A stretch of DNA of 64,000 nucleotides, taken from Pelagibius sp050043265 (GTDB lineage Bacteria; Pseudomonadota; Alphaproteobacteria; Kiloniellales; Kiloniellaceae). Numbering within the stretch: position 1 is the first letter of the stretch; every line of letters starts with the position of its first letter. A program made the position numbers and the translations under genes. Where the stretch lies: positions 10,948-74,947 of the forward strand of contig JBHJIR010000027.1 of NCBI GenBank assembly GCA_050043265.1, in the 5' to 3' direction. The notes below the pieces were generated by a model. The model searched no databases. It saw only the letters and a list, made by a program, of their open reading frames with translations, and was not told the origin of the DNA. Below are positions 34,436 to 43,358 of the stretch, piece by piece.

Positions 34436-35449
34436 ATGTTCGGAAACGTTCCCAGAGAGCTGCCCCAGCAGATCGCCCTGATTCTCCTGCCACGGTTTTC
34501 TTTCCTGCCGTTCTCCGGCCTCGTGGAGTCCTTCCGGCTGGCCAACCGGATGAGCGGGGTGGAGCTCTATCGCTGGAAATTCGTTTCGGCGGACGGCCAG
34601 CCGGTCGCCGCCTCCAACGGGGTCGAGATTGCCGTGGCCGGCGACCTGGCCGCCGCCGAGAGCTGCGACGCCGTGGTGATCTGCGGCGGCATCGATGTGC
34701 ATACCCTCAACGTGAAGGCGCTGACCGCCTGGTTGCGCAAGGCCGACCGCCGGGGCGCCGACCTGGGGGCCATCTGCACCGGCAGCTACGTCCTGGCCAA
34801 GGCCGGGCTGCTGGACGGCCACCGCTGCACCATCCACTGGGAGAACCTGGCCGGCTTCTGCGAGGACTTCCCGGACATCGAGGTGACCAGCGAGCTGTTC
34901 GAGATCGACCGCAGCCGCTTCACCTGTTCCGGCGGCACCGCCGCCATCGACATGATGCTGAACGTCATCGCCCGCCAGCACGGCCACGAGCTGGCCGCCA
35001 GCGTCGCCGACCAGTTCATGCACGAGCGTATCCGCGACCAGCACGACCGCCAGCGCATCTCGCTGCCGGCGCGCCTGGGCGTGCGCCACCCCAAGCTGCT
35101 GGCCGTCATCGGCACCATGGAGCAGTACCTGGAGGAACCGCTGAGCCGCAGCGAGCTGGCGCGGGGCGCCGACCTGTCGACGCGGCAACTGGAGCGGCTG
35201 TTCCGCAAGTACCTCAACCGCTCGCCGGCGCGCTACTATCTGGAACTGCGCCTCAACAAGGCGCGCCTGCTGCTGCTGCAGACCAACATGTCGGTGATCG
35301 ACGTGGCGCTGGCCTGCGGCTTCGTCTCGGCCTCGCACTTTTCCAAGTGCTATCGCGATTTCTTCGGCCGCACCCCGCGCAAGGAACGGGGCCTGCCCCT
35401 GAAGGGCGAGGCGGCGGAAGAGGATGAGGAAGCCGCGGCGCAACGTTAG
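34436..35449 (+). CDS. gbdR: GlxA/AraC-family activator, GbdR-like
   Basis: 337 residues from ATG 34436. The N-terminal DJ-1/PfpI-like sensor domain reads PQQIALILLPRFSFLPFSGLVESFRLANRMSG, with GAICTGSYVLAKAGLLDGHRCTIHWENL. The C-terminal AraC helix-turn-helix pair includes LSTRQLERLFRKYLNRSPARYYLELRLNKARLLLLQTNMSVIDVALACGFVSASHFSKCYRDFFGRTPRKER, very close to GbdR. GbdR activates betaine and dimethylglycine catabolism in response to these compounds in Pseudomonas. Its position beside soxB supports the same role. A start at 34220 would add non-conserved sequence. Confidence 0.85.
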   Translation: MFGNVPRELPQQIALILLPRFSFLPFSGLVESFRLANRMSGVELYRWKFVSADGQPVAASNGVEIAVAGDLAAAESCDAVVICGGIDVHTLNVKALTAWLRKADRRGADLGAICTGSYVLAKAGLLDGHRCTIHWENLAGFCEDFPDIEVTSELFEIDRSRFTCSGGTAAIDMMLNVIARQHGHELAASVADQFMHERIRDQHDRQRISLPARLGVRHPKLLAVIGTMEQYLEEPLSRSELARGADLSTRQLERLFRKYLNRSPARYYLELRLNKARLLLLQTNMSVIDVALACGFVSASHFSKCYRDFFGRTPRKERGLPLKGEAAEEDEEAAAQR

Positions 35450-35528
35450 GGCGCCGGGGCATAAGGGGGCAGCGGGGCGTAAGAGCGTCGGCAAAGTCTT
35501 AGGGCACGGGGAGGCCCGCAATCCAATC

Positions 35529-36809
35529 ATGAAAGTCGTCGTACTGGGCAGCGGGATCGTCGGCGTCTCGACCGCCTACTATCTTGCCAAGGCCGGCCAC
35601 GAGGTGGTGGTCATCGACCGCCAGTCCGAGGCGGCCATGGAAACCAGCTTCGCCAACGCCGGCGAGGTCTCGCCCGGCTACTCCTCGCCCTGGGCCGGCC
35701 CGGGCATGCCGGTGAAGGCGGTGAAGTGGATGCTGCACAAGCATTCGCCCCTGGTCATCCGCCCGCGCATCGACATCTACATGTTCCGCTGGCTCTACCG
35801 GATGCTGAAGCACTGCACCCTGGCAACCTACCGCGAGAACAAGGCGCGCATGCTGCGGGTCGCCACCTACAGCCGCGACTGTTTGGAAGACCTGCGGCGC
35901 GATACCGGCATCGCCTACGACGAGCGCTGCCGCGGCACCCTGCAGATGTTCCGCGACCAGAAGGGGCTGGACGACGCCGCCAAGGACGTCGAGATCCTGA
36001 AGGAATTCGGCATCGGCCACAGCGTCCTGGACCGGGCCGGCTGCATCGTCCAGGAGCCGGCGCTGAAGCACGTGGCGGAGATGGTCGCCGGCGGCCTGCG
36101 GCTGCCGGGCGACGAGACCGGCGACTGTTTCCTGTTTACCCAGCGTCTTGCCGAACTGGCCGCCGGCCTGGGCGTCACCTTCAAGTACGAGACCACCATC
36201 AAGCGGCTGGTCGTCGAAGGCGGCAAGGTCAAGCACGTGGAAATTCGCGACGCGACAGGCGGCGGCACCGAGACCGCCGATGCTTACGTCGCGGCGCTGG
36301 GCAGCTACACGCCGATGCTGGTGCGCCCGCACGGCATCCGCACCCAGGTCTACCCGGTGAAGGGCTATTCGGTGACGGTGCCGATCGTCGACGAGGACGG
36401 CGCGCCGGTCTCCACCATGATGGACGAGAAGTCGAAGGTGGCGATCACTCGCCTGGGCGACCGCATCCGCGCGGCGGGCACCGCGGAGCTGACCGGCTAC
36501 AACATGCGGCTGTCGCATGGCCGCTGCGCCATGCTGTTCCACATCGTGCAGGACCTTTTCCCCAAGGGCGGGGACCTGACCGAGGTGAAGTTCTGGACCG
36601 GCCTCAGGCCCATGATCCCCGACGGCGGTCCGCTGATCGGCCCGACCAGTCTGGCCAACCTCTACCTGAACACCGGCCACGGCACGCTGGGCTGGACCAT
36701 GGGGCCCGGTTCCGGGAAGCTGCTGGCCGACCTGCTGTCGCAGCGTCCGACCGACATCCCGCTCGACGGCCTCACCATCGACCGCTTCCCGCAGGGGCAG
36801 GGGATCTGA
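35529..36809 (+). CDS. dadA: D-amino acid dehydrogenase-like FAD oxidoreductase
   Basis: 426 residues from ATG 35529. FAD motif MKVVVLGSGIVGVSTAYYLAKAGHEVVVIDRQ, then ETSFANAGEVSPGYSSPWAGPGMP, the DadA signature, and GPTSLANLYLNTGHGTLGWTMGPGSGKLLADL at the end. DadA enzymes oxidise D-amino acids to keto acids and ammonia at the membrane, passing electrons to quinone. Being beside GbdR it may act on another small amine. It starts 79 bases after gbdR and is probably co-transcribed. Confidence 0.85.
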   Translation: MKVVVLGSGIVGVSTAYYLAKAGHEVVVIDRQSEAAMETSFANAGEVSPGYSSPWAGPGMPVKAVKWMLHKHSPLVIRPRIDIYMFRWLYRMLKHCTLATYRENKARMLRVATYSRDCLEDLRRDTGIAYDERCRGTLQMFRDQKGLDDAAKDVEILKEFGIGHSVLDRAGCIVQEPALKHVAEMVAGGLRLPGDETGDCFLFTQRLAELAAGLGVTFKYETTIKRLVVEGGKVKHVEIRDATGGGTETADAYVAALGSYTPMLVRPHGIRTQVYPVKGYSVTVPIVDEDGAPVSTMMDEKSKVAITRLGDRIRAAGTAELTGYNMRLSHGRCAMLFHIVQDLFPKGGDLTEVKFWTGLRPMIPDGGPLIGPTSLANLYLNTGHGTLGWTMGPGSGKLLADLLSQRPTDIPLDGLTIDRFPQGQGI

Positions 36810-36941
36810 GGCGGCGATTCTCCCCCTCGTCGCGGTTTGAGTCGTAAGGGAACAGAAGGTCGCGGCAGCCCGGCAGCTTGTCCATGCGGTAAGACCTATG
36901 TGCCGGACTGCTTGCGGGCAAGACGAGAGCATTAGCGGACA

Positions 36942-36957
36942 GCGAAATGAATTTCGC
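36942..36957. repeat. inverted repeat GCGAAAT-GA-ATTTCGC
   Basis: Seven-base arms just past the stop of the AraC gene (minus, ends 36974) and beyond dadA. It may act as a weak terminator in the convergent gap, but there is no T-run. Confidence 0.3.
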
Positions 36958-36973
36958 CAGTTAGACCGCCGGC

Positions 36974-37885
36974 TTAAGCCGAGTGCTGCCGTGGTGTCTC
37001 CCCAAAGGTTCGACGAAAGGCGTGGCCAAACGCACTTTGAGATGTGTAGCCGACACTCGCCGCCACATCGCTGACGCTGGATTGACGTTCAGCCAGCGCA
37101 GCACGGGCGCGCGTCATACGCCAGTTGCGCATATACGCGAACGGTGCCTGTCCTACGCGGCGGGTAAAGTCCGCCGAGAAGGCCGCGCGCGACATGCCCG
37201 CCTCAGCGGCCAGATCGGCAACGGTCCATGGGCGCGCGATATCGCTGTGGAAGCTTTGGATTGCACGCCCGATGCGTGAATCCGCCAGCGCGCCAAGCCA
37301 GCCGCCGGTCGTGTCGGAAGTCGACGCGAAGGTGCGGATAGCATGGATCATTAGAACCTCCGCCAACCTGGCTGTGACAACCATGCGCCCCATAGCGGAC
37401 TGGTCCGACTCCCCGTCCAACAGACCCAGAACCGCCGTAATCGCTGCTGCTGCCGGTGACCTGCTGGAGACATGCATGAACGCCGGTAGCATATCCAGGA
37501 GGAAGGCTGCTGCCCCGGGTGTAAACGAGATGCCGCCACCGAGCATCACCGTATCGTCGCCCCGCAGGCGCACCAGGTCATTCCCGTCGGCGTAGAGGGA
37601 CGTACCGTCAATTGGGACGAGCGAGGGGTCGCTTGCAATCGCATAGGCCGTGCGGCCGATCAAACAACAGTCGCCTGTCTCGATGCGCTGCGGAGCGGTA
37701 TCGGGCAGCAGGAGCCAGCCTGCCCCCTGCAGCACTGCGACGAACTTCAGACGTTCAAGCGCTGGGAACGCCAACGCCCAATCACCGGAACCCTCGAAGC
37801 GAGTCCGCCGGGTTGCCCGGGCATCGAGCACGGTAAGCACATCTGATAGCGGATCGGAGGTTTGAGACGATTTCGATAGAATCAT
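36974..37885 (-). CDS. AraC-family transcriptional regulator (cupin sensor)
   Basis: 303 residues. The N-terminal part (LLLPDTAPQRIETGDCCLIGRTAYAIASD) is an AraC-type cupin ligand domain. The C-terminal helix-turn-helix pair reads WTVADLAAEAGMSRAAFSADFTRRVGQAPFAYMRNWRMTRARAALAE, then VSDVAASVGYTSQSAFGHAFRRTFGETP. It is divergent from the SDR gene across 61 bases and probably regulates it. GC content is lower than in the flanking operons, so the pair looks acquired. The inducer is unknown. Confidence 0.9.
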   Translation of the reverse strand: MILSKSSQTSDPLSDVLTVLDARATRRTRFEGSGDWALAFPALERLKFVAVLQGAGWLLLPDTAPQRIETGDCCLIGRTAYAIASDPSLVPIDGTSLYADGNDLVRLRGDDTVMLGGGISFTPGAAAFLLDMLPAFMHVSSRSPAAAAITAVLGLLDGESDQSAMGRMVVTARLAEVLMIHAIRTFASTSDTTGGWLGALADSRIGRAIQSFHSDIARPWTVADLAAEAGMSRAAFSADFTRRVGQAPFAYMRNWRMTRARAALAERQSSVSDVAASVGYTSQSAFGHAFRRTFGETPRQHSA

Positions 37886-37946
37886 GGCTCTTCAAGCATA
37901 GAACGTCTAGCGCGTCCTTTCTATAGTCACGTGAAAGGAGGCTAAA

Positions 37947-38681
37947 ATGACTATAGCAGGCAAGGTAGTGGCGATCACCGGCGCGAGCAGCGGCATTGGC
38001 CGCGCGACCGCAGTTCTTCTGGCGGAAGCCGGCGCAACGGTGGTGCTTGGCGCACGGCGGGAAGATGTCTTGGCGGAGGTCGCTCGGGACATCGCCGCTG
38101 TCGGCGGCAGAGTTGCTTACAGGATGACTGACGTGCGTGTTCGTGGCGATCTTGAGGGCCTCGTGGCACTTGCGCTGGAGCGCTGGGGCAGGCTGGATGT
38201 CATCGTCAACAATGCCGGCATCAGCCCAATTTCGCGTTTCGATGCCTTACATGTCGAAGATTGGGACGCGATGATCGATGTGAATCTACGCGGCACGCTG
38301 TACGGTATCGCCGCTAGCCTGCCTATCTTCGCACGCCAGCGCAGTGGACACGTCATCAATGTGATATCAACGGCCGGCATTAAGATCGTGCCGACGATGG
38401 GCGAGGATGCAGAGACCAAGAATGCCGTACGGACGATCAGCGAGACCCTGCGGCAGGAAGCGGGACCGCATCTGCGGGTCACTGAGGTGTCGCCGGGCAT
38501 GATTGCAACCAATCTAATCGACTCTTTTACCGACCCAGTCGTCAGGGATGCAATCGCGGCCCGGATTGGGGAGATCGCTATCCCTCCTGCAGCCATTGCC
38601 CGAGGCATCGCCTTCGCCATCGATCAGCCTGACGACGTAGACGTGGGCAGCATAGTAATCCGACCTACCGCGCAGGATTGA
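37947..38681 (+). CDS. short-chain dehydrogenase/reductase, unknown substrate
   Basis: 244 residues. NAD(P)-binding TGASSGIGRA, the NNAG motif (VIVNNAGISPISRF) and an S-x-x-x-x-x-x-x-x-x-x-x-K arrangement. The usual Y-x-x-x-K is not obvious: after NVISTAGIKIVPTMGEDAETKNAVRT the catalytic Tyr is replaced, leaving T...K. This may be a variant SDR whose activity differs. AAAGGAGG lies 6 bases before ATG 37947. It forms a pair with the divergent AraC gene. Confidence 0.88.
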   Translation: MTIAGKVVAITGASSGIGRATAVLLAEAGATVVLGARREDVLAEVARDIAAVGGRVAYRMTDVRVRGDLEGLVALALERWGRLDVIVNNAGISPISRFDALHVEDWDAMIDVNLRGTLYGIAASLPIFARQRSGHVINVISTAGIKIVPTMGEDAETKNAVRTISETLRQEAGPHLRVTEVSPGMIATNLIDSFTDPVVRDAIAARIGEIAIPPAAIARGIAFAIDQPDDVDVGSIVIRPTAQD

Positions 38682-38747
38682 GCTTCCGCGTTCCGACGGG
38701 GGCGCGCTTCCACCCTCCCGGCATTCGTTGCTCGCAGCGGACTCAGG

Positions 38748-38880
38748 CCGTCATCCCGGTCAAGCGCGCGTCAGCGAGGGCGCGCCGGGATCCAGGGCTG
38801 GGGCCAGGGGCTGGAGCGCTTGCTCTGGACCCTCGCAACAAGTGCGAGGGAGACGGTCAGAGTAGGGGTGGTTGCGTTGC
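38748..38880. repeat. palindromic intergenic repeat, family C (GTCATCCCGG...CCGGGATCCAGG)
   Basis: GTCATCCCGG near 38751 pairs with CCGGGAT near 38786, and CTGGACCCTCG with CGAGGGAGAC further right. This layout is typical of 'GTCATCCCGGC...GCCGGGATCCAG' repeats in alphaproteobacterial genomes. It lies between the SDR gene and the end of the ASKHA gene and may end transcription of the latter. Confidence 0.6.
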
Positions 38881-38924
38881 GCGCCGATCGTCCGTTCGGG
38901 ACGCGGGAAATTAAAGACTGCGCT

Positions 38925-40979
38925 TCATCCGCGCCGTCGGCGTCGCCGGCCGCCGCCTTCGCCGTCGTCGCCGGTGCCGCGCGGGCGCGGGGCGGGCAGG
39001 GTCAGTACCTTGGACAGGTTGGGGAAGCTGGCGGTGGTGTGGGGAATGCCCATGGCCGCCACGAAGTGCGACTGGAACTTCGGTTCCACCGCGGTCTCGA
39101 TCTTCTCGACCTTGCGGATGACATCCTCGATCTCGTCGCGCGCCGCCTGGTTCAGCAGGGCGATCCGCGCGCCGGTGCCGGCCGCGTTGCCGGCGGAATA
39201 GACGTGCTCCAGCGGGCAGTCGGGGATCATCCCCAACACCATGGCGTACTTGGTATCGATGTGGCTGCCGAAAGCCCCGGCCAGCATGATCTGGTCGAGC
39301 TGCTCGACGCCCAGGCGGTCCATCAGCAGGCGGATGCCGGCATAGAGCGCCGCCTTGCCCAGTTGGATGGCACGCACGTCGTTCTGGACCACGCGGATTT
39401 CCTGTCCGCCCCCCTCCGTGCCGTCGTGCAGCAGGTAGGTGAAGGTGCGCCCGTCCGGCTGGATACGCGGGCTGCGCGCCGCCATGGCGCCGTCGATGGT
39501 GCCGTCCTGCGCCAGGATGCCGGCCAGGAACATCTCCGCCAGAACCTCGATGATGCCGGAGCCGCAGATGCCGGTGACGCCGATCTTCTTGGTTTCTTCG
39601 GCAAAGCCTTCCTCGTTGGACCACAGGTCGCTGCCGATCACCTTGAAGCGCGGCTCCAGGGTCTGCGGGTCGATGCGCACGCGCTCGATGGCACCGGGCG
39701 CGGCCCGCTGGCCGCAGGAGATCTGCGCGCCCTCGAAGGCCGGGCCGGTGGGCGATGAGCAGGCCAGCAGGCGGTCCTGGTTGCCCAGCACGATCTCGGC
39801 GTTGGCGCCGACGTCGACCACCAGGGGCATCTTGTCGGTCTTGTGCGGCGATTCCGACAGGATCACGCCGGCGGTGTCGGCACCGACGTGGCCGGCGATG
39901 CAGGGCAGCACGTAGACCCGGGCATTGGGATGAAAGTTCAGGTCGAGCTGGCTGGCCCAGAGGGTGATGCCGGAGTTGGCGGCCAGCGCGAAGGGCGCGC
40001 CGCCCAATTCGATCGGGTCGATACCGAGCAGCAGGTGGTGCATGACCGGGTTGCCGACGAAGGTGGCGTTGAGGATTTCCTCGCGGTCGATGCTGGCCTC
40101 GGCGCAGACTTCGCCGGTCAGCTCGTTGATGGCCCGGCGCACCGCGTCGGTCATCTCGGTGTCGCCGCCCGGGTTCATCATCACATAGGACACCCGGCTC
40201 ATCAGGTCCTCGCCGAAGCGGATCTGCGGATTCATCACGCCGGCGGAGGCGATCACCTCGCCGCTGTGCAGGTTGCAGAGGTGGGCGGCGATGGTGGTCG
40301 AGCCGACGTCGACGGCCAGGCCGAAGCTGCGGTCGTGGAAGCCCGCCCAGATGGCGGTGATCACCTGGCCGCGGTGCACCGCCACGGTGACCTGCCAGTT
40401 GCCGGCGCGCAGCGTCTTCTGCAGCCCTTGAAGAATACGCAGGTCGGTTTCCAGGCCGGTCAGGCCCCATTGGTCCTGCAGGGCCGCCAGTAGCCGTTCC
40501 AGGTCGCCGGTCGGATTGTGCATGTCCGGCTCCTGCACCACGACGTAGTGCAGCCGGATGGCGGGGTCGAGCTCGATATCGCGCACTTCGGCACGCTTGC
40601 GCACGACCTGCTTGTGGACCTGGCTTTCGGCGGGAACGTCGATCACCACGTCCTGCTGCAACAGGGCCTGGCAGGACAGCCGGCGGCCCTCGGCCATGCC
40701 GCGCTTGTCCTTGTAGCGTCCTTCGGTCTGGTTCCACTCGGAAACGTGGCCCGGCCGGCTGGTGATGCCGTGCTTGGCGAACTCGCCGCTGCCGACCTCG
40801 ACCTGACAGCGCCCGCAGATGCCGCGGCCGCCGCAGACGGAATCGATGTCCACGCCCAGGCTGCGCGCCGCCTTCAGGATGGGCGTGCCGATGGGGAACC
40901 GTCCGCGCCGCCCCGAGGGGGTGAAGACGACGAGTGCGTCTTTCGGCGCGTTCCTGAGTGTGTCGTCCGGCACGGGCAA
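38925..40979 (-). CDS. RamA-like corrinoid activation protein (ferredoxin + ASKHA/DUF4445)
   Basis: 684 residues. The N-terminal 2Fe-2S ferredoxin domain has C49, C55, C58 and C103 (VCGGRGICGRC...LSC). The remainder is the ASKHA ATPase domain (FGLAVDVGSTTIAAHL, VVDVGANAEIVLG, TGICGSGIIEVLAEMFLAG, MLAGAFGSHID). This family uses ATP to drive electrons onto inactive Co(II) corrinoid. It should reactivate the corrinoid protein at 44048-44749. The electron donor is likely a reduced ferredoxin. The protein ends in GDDGEGGGRRRRRRG. Last gene of the operon, 15 bases after the methyltransferase. Confidence 0.9.
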   Translation of the reverse strand: MPVPDDTLRNAPKDALVVFTPSGRRGRFPIGTPILKAARSLGVDIDSVCGGRGICGRCQVEVGSGEFAKHGITSRPGHVSEWNQTEGRYKDKRGMAEGRRLSCQALLQQDVVIDVPAESQVHKQVVRKRAEVRDIELDPAIRLHYVVVQEPDMHNPTGDLERLLAALQDQWGLTGLETDLRILQGLQKTLRAGNWQVTVAVHRGQVITAIWAGFHDRSFGLAVDVGSTTIAAHLCNLHSGEVIASAGVMNPQIRFGEDLMSRVSYVMMNPGGDTEMTDAVRRAINELTGEVCAEASIDREEILNATFVGNPVMHHLLLGIDPIELGGAPFALAANSGITLWASQLDLNFHPNARVYVLPCIAGHVGADTAGVILSESPHKTDKMPLVVDVGANAEIVLGNQDRLLACSSPTGPAFEGAQISCGQRAAPGAIERVRIDPQTLEPRFKVIGSDLWSNEEGFAEETKKIGVTGICGSGIIEVLAEMFLAGILAQDGTIDGAMAARSPRIQPDGRTFTYLLHDGTEGGGQEIRVVQNDVRAIQLGKAALYAGIRLLMDRLGVEQLDQIMLAGAFGSHIDTKYAMVLGMIPDCPLEHVYSAGNAAGTGARIALLNQAARDEIEDVIRKVEKIETAVEPKFQSHFVAAMGIPHTTASFPNLSKVLTLPAPRPRGTGDDGEGGGRRRRRRG

Positions 40980-40994
40980 ACTGTCTTCCGTTGT

Positions 40995-41897
40995 CTATCC
41001 GCGGCGCCGGCGGCGCTCGCGGCGGCCGCCGTCGTTCTCCGCCCCGGCCGGAGCCGGCTCGCGGAACTTGCGGATCCAGGCGCGGCAATCCTTGTCGTAA
41101 CCGTTCAGCACGTCGGCGGCCATGATGCCGGTCAGCTCTTCCTCGTGCAGCGGGTTCATGATCGCCGAGGTCATGCCGGCGCCGGCGGCCATGGCCAGGA
41201 AGAAGGCGTTCATGCCGTGGCGGTTGGGCAGGCCGAAGGAAATGTTGGAAGCGCCGCAGGTGGTGTTGACGCCCAGTTCCTCGCGCAGCTTGCGGACGAT
41301 CGCGAAGGCCTGGCGCCCGGCGGTGCCAAGGGCGCCGATCGGCATGACCAGCGGGTCGACCACGATGTCCTCCTTGGGGATACCGTAGTCGGCGGCACGC
41401 TCGACGAGCTTCTTGGCGACGGCAAAGCGCACGTCCGGGTCCATGGAGATGCCGGTCTCGTCGTTGGAGATGGCGACCACGGCGGCGCCGTACTTCTTCA
41501 CCAGCGGCAGCACGCGCCCCATCTGCTCGTCTTCGCCGGTCACCGAGTTCACCAGCGCCTTGCCCTGGTAGACGCTGAGGCCGGATTCCAGGGCCTCGAC
41601 GATGGAGGAGTCGATCGACAGCGGCAGGTCGGTCAGCGACTGCACCAGCTTGATGGTCTGCGCCAGGATCGCCGGCTCGTCGGCCAGCGGGATGCCGGCG
41701 TTGACGTCCAGCATGTGGGCGCCGGCGGCGACCTGGGCCAGGCAGTCCGCCTCGACGCGGCTGAAGTCGCCGGCGGCCATCTCGGCGGCCAGCAGCTTGC
41801 GCCCGGTCGGATTGATGCGCTCGCCGATGATGCAGAACGGCTGGTCGAAGCCGATCACCAGTTCCTTGGAATGCGAGCTGACAACCGTGCGTGACAT
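40995..41897 (-). CDS. methyltetrahydrofolate:corrinoid methyltransferase (pterin-binding domain)
   Basis: 300 residues from ATG 41897. FCIIGERINPTGRKLLAAEMAAGDFSRVEADCLAQVAAGAHMLDVNAG is the pterin-binding start; PLSIDSSIVEALESGL, KALVNSVTGED and VAISNDETG follow. Homologues (MtgA, AcsE, MetH pterin domain) transfer methyl groups between corrinoid and tetrahydrofolate. Here the likely direction is corrinoid to THF. The C-terminus is an arginine-rich tail (ENDGGRRERRRRRG). A 171-base gap with a hairpin (41951-41967) separates it from the MTHFR-like gene. Confidence 0.9.
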   Translation of the reverse strand: MSRTVVSSHSKELVIGFDQPFCIIGERINPTGRKLLAAEMAAGDFSRVEADCLAQVAAGAHMLDVNAGIPLADEPAILAQTIKLVQSLTDLPLSIDSSIVEALESGLSVYQGKALVNSVTGEDEQMGRVLPLVKKYGAAVVAISNDETGISMDPDVRFAVAKKLVERAADYGIPKEDIVVDPLVMPIGALGTAGRQAFAIVRKLREELGVNTTCGASNISFGLPNRHGMNAFFLAMAAGAGMTSAIMNPLHEEELTGIMAADVLNGYDKDCRAWIRKFREPAPAGAENDGGRRERRRRRG

Positions 41898-41950
41898 GAT
41901 CCCGTTACTCCTTTTCAGCCCGGTTTGCCGCGTGGCCCGCGGCGCCGGTG

Positions 41951-41967
41951 TGCCCAAACGTGTTGGG
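41951..41967 (-). repeat. hairpin in the methyltransferase leader
   Basis: GCCCAA-ACGTG-TTGGGC within the 171-base gap upstream of the methyltransferase start. It may be an internal regulatory hairpin; no T-run. Confidence 0.3.
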
Positions 41968-42068
41968 CGGCATTTGGGCGCTTTCCGCCGTGCGGGGCTG
42001 GCGCAGGGACGACCAGCAGTGGCCGAAACGCGCTACGACCATTTTCCGGAGCCGCCCTACTTCCTGCC

Positions 42069-43016
42069 CTAGTCGAGGTCGCGGGTGACCTTGAAGCCGT
42101 TGCCCTTGGGGTTCAGCTCGAAGTCGCCATCGGCCACCGCGTAGGTCCAGGCTGCCGAGCGCTTCAGCCCGCCCAGCGGATAGATGTGCAGGCGGGCGAT
42201 GCCGCAGTCAGGGTCCAGCGCCTTGTAGCGGGCGAGGTCCAGCAGCAGGCGGTCGGGGGCGTTCACCGTCATCAGCTTGGCGACGTTGCGCGCCTGGCGG
42301 GTCAGGAACCGCATCGACGGGCCGACGCCGCAGGCCTTGGCATGGTTGATCAGCGTCTTGATGGTGGCCAGGCCCGGCACGCCGATGTGGATCGGCAGGC
42401 GGTTGCCGGCGGCCTGCATGGCCTTGTCCCAGGCGATGATCGGCGCCGCCTCGAAGCAGAACTGGGTGGCGATGTAGAAGCTGGCATCGCTGCGTTCGGC
42501 AAAGGCGTTCTTCCAGGTCAGCGCCTCCTCAAGGGCGGCGGGGGCGATGTCGGGGCTGCCCTCGGGATGGCCGGCGACGCCGATGGTCTCGACGCCGTAC
42601 TTGTCGAACAGACCGGTCTCCAGGATCGCCATGGAGCTCTCGAAGGGCCCGAGCGGCTGGTCGACGGCGCCGGCCAGGGCCACCACGTGGCGCAGCTCGG
42701 TGACGTCGGAGAGCGCCTTCAGATAGTCCTCCAGCGCGTCGCGGCTGGGGATCGAGCGCGCCGCGAAGTGCGGCATCGGCTGGAAGCCTTCTTCCTGCAG
42801 GCGCTTGGCCGTCGCCACGGTGTCGGCGAAGTCGGAGCCGGGCAGGAAGGTGACGGCGACCCGCGCGCCGGGGCGCAGGTGCTCGCGGTAGTCCGGGGTC
42901 TTGGCGGCCGAACCGGGAGTGGTCTCCACGGTGAAGCCCTCGACCAGATCGAGGATCTGCTGCTTGGTCTGCTCGGCGGCGGCATCGAGCGGCATGGCCT
43001 TGCTCACGGCATACAT
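42069..43016 (-). CDS. methylenetetrahydrofolate reductase-like protein
   Basis: 315 residues. The fold follows MetF: an N-terminal VEGFTVETTPGSA strand, RVAVTFLPGSDFADTVATAKRLQEEGFQPMPHFAARSIPS, VVALAGAVDQPLGPFESSMAILETG, then TIGVAGHPEGSPD and FYIATQFCFEAAPIIAW. It probably interconverts methyl-THF and methylene-THF, carrying the methyl group removed by the corrinoid system into central folate metabolism. It is a diverged paralogue rather than a housekeeping MetF. Fourth gene of the corrinoid operon. Confidence 0.85.
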   Translation of the reverse strand: MYAVSKAMPLDAAAEQTKQQILDLVEGFTVETTPGSAAKTPDYREHLRPGARVAVTFLPGSDFADTVATAKRLQEEGFQPMPHFAARSIPSRDALEDYLKALSDVTELRHVVALAGAVDQPLGPFESSMAILETGLFDKYGVETIGVAGHPEGSPDIAPAALEEALTWKNAFAERSDASFYIATQFCFEAAPIIAWDKAMQAAGNRLPIHIGVPGLATIKTLINHAKACGVGPSMRFLTRQARNVAKLMTVNAPDRLLLDLARYKALDPDCGIARLHIYPLGGLKRSAAWTYAVADGDFELNPKGNGFKVTRDLD

Positions 43017-43055
43017 CCCAGTGTTCCTTCTGCGCGCGTCATGTCGCGGGGTGAC

Positions 43056-43358
43056 TCAGACTGTCTCGAGGCCGCCGGCGGCCACCAGTTCGGCCAGGCG
43101 GGCGTCGTCGTAGTCGCTTTCCAGGCGCTGCGCGGCGGCGGCGGCGTCGGCGTCCATGGCGTCGCCGCAGGCGTCGGGGGCGCTGCGGCGCCAGTGCTCC
43201 AGGTAGGCATCGGTCCCGGTCAGCTTGGCGCGCATGGCGGCGCGGTCGATCGCCTTCTCGAAGCGCTCGCTGAGTTGCACCTTGGCGGTCTTGCGCCCGG
43301 CCTTCACGGTCACCTGGGCCGGGATGTCGCGCCAGTAGACGATCGTCAGCTGGGGCAT
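43056..43358 (-). CDS. 'virulence factor' domain protein (Virulence_fact-like), conserved with corrinoid methyltransferases
   Basis: 100 residues: LTIVYWRDIPAQVTVKAGRKTAKVQLSERFEKAIDRAAMRAKLTGTDAYLEHWRRSA. It matches small proteins annotated as virulence factor (Pfam Virulence_fact) that recur next to DUF1638 and folate/corrinoid genes. No catalytic motif is apparent. It overlaps the DUF1638 gene by 13 bases, so the two are translationally coupled. The name has no experimental meaning in this setting. Its role is probably accessory to methyl transfer. Confidence 0.75.
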   Translation of the reverse strand: MPQLTIVYWRDIPAQVTVKAGRKTAKVQLSERFEKAIDRAAMRAKLTGTDAYLEHWRRSAPDACGDAMDADAAAAAQRLESDYDDARLAELVAAGGLETV

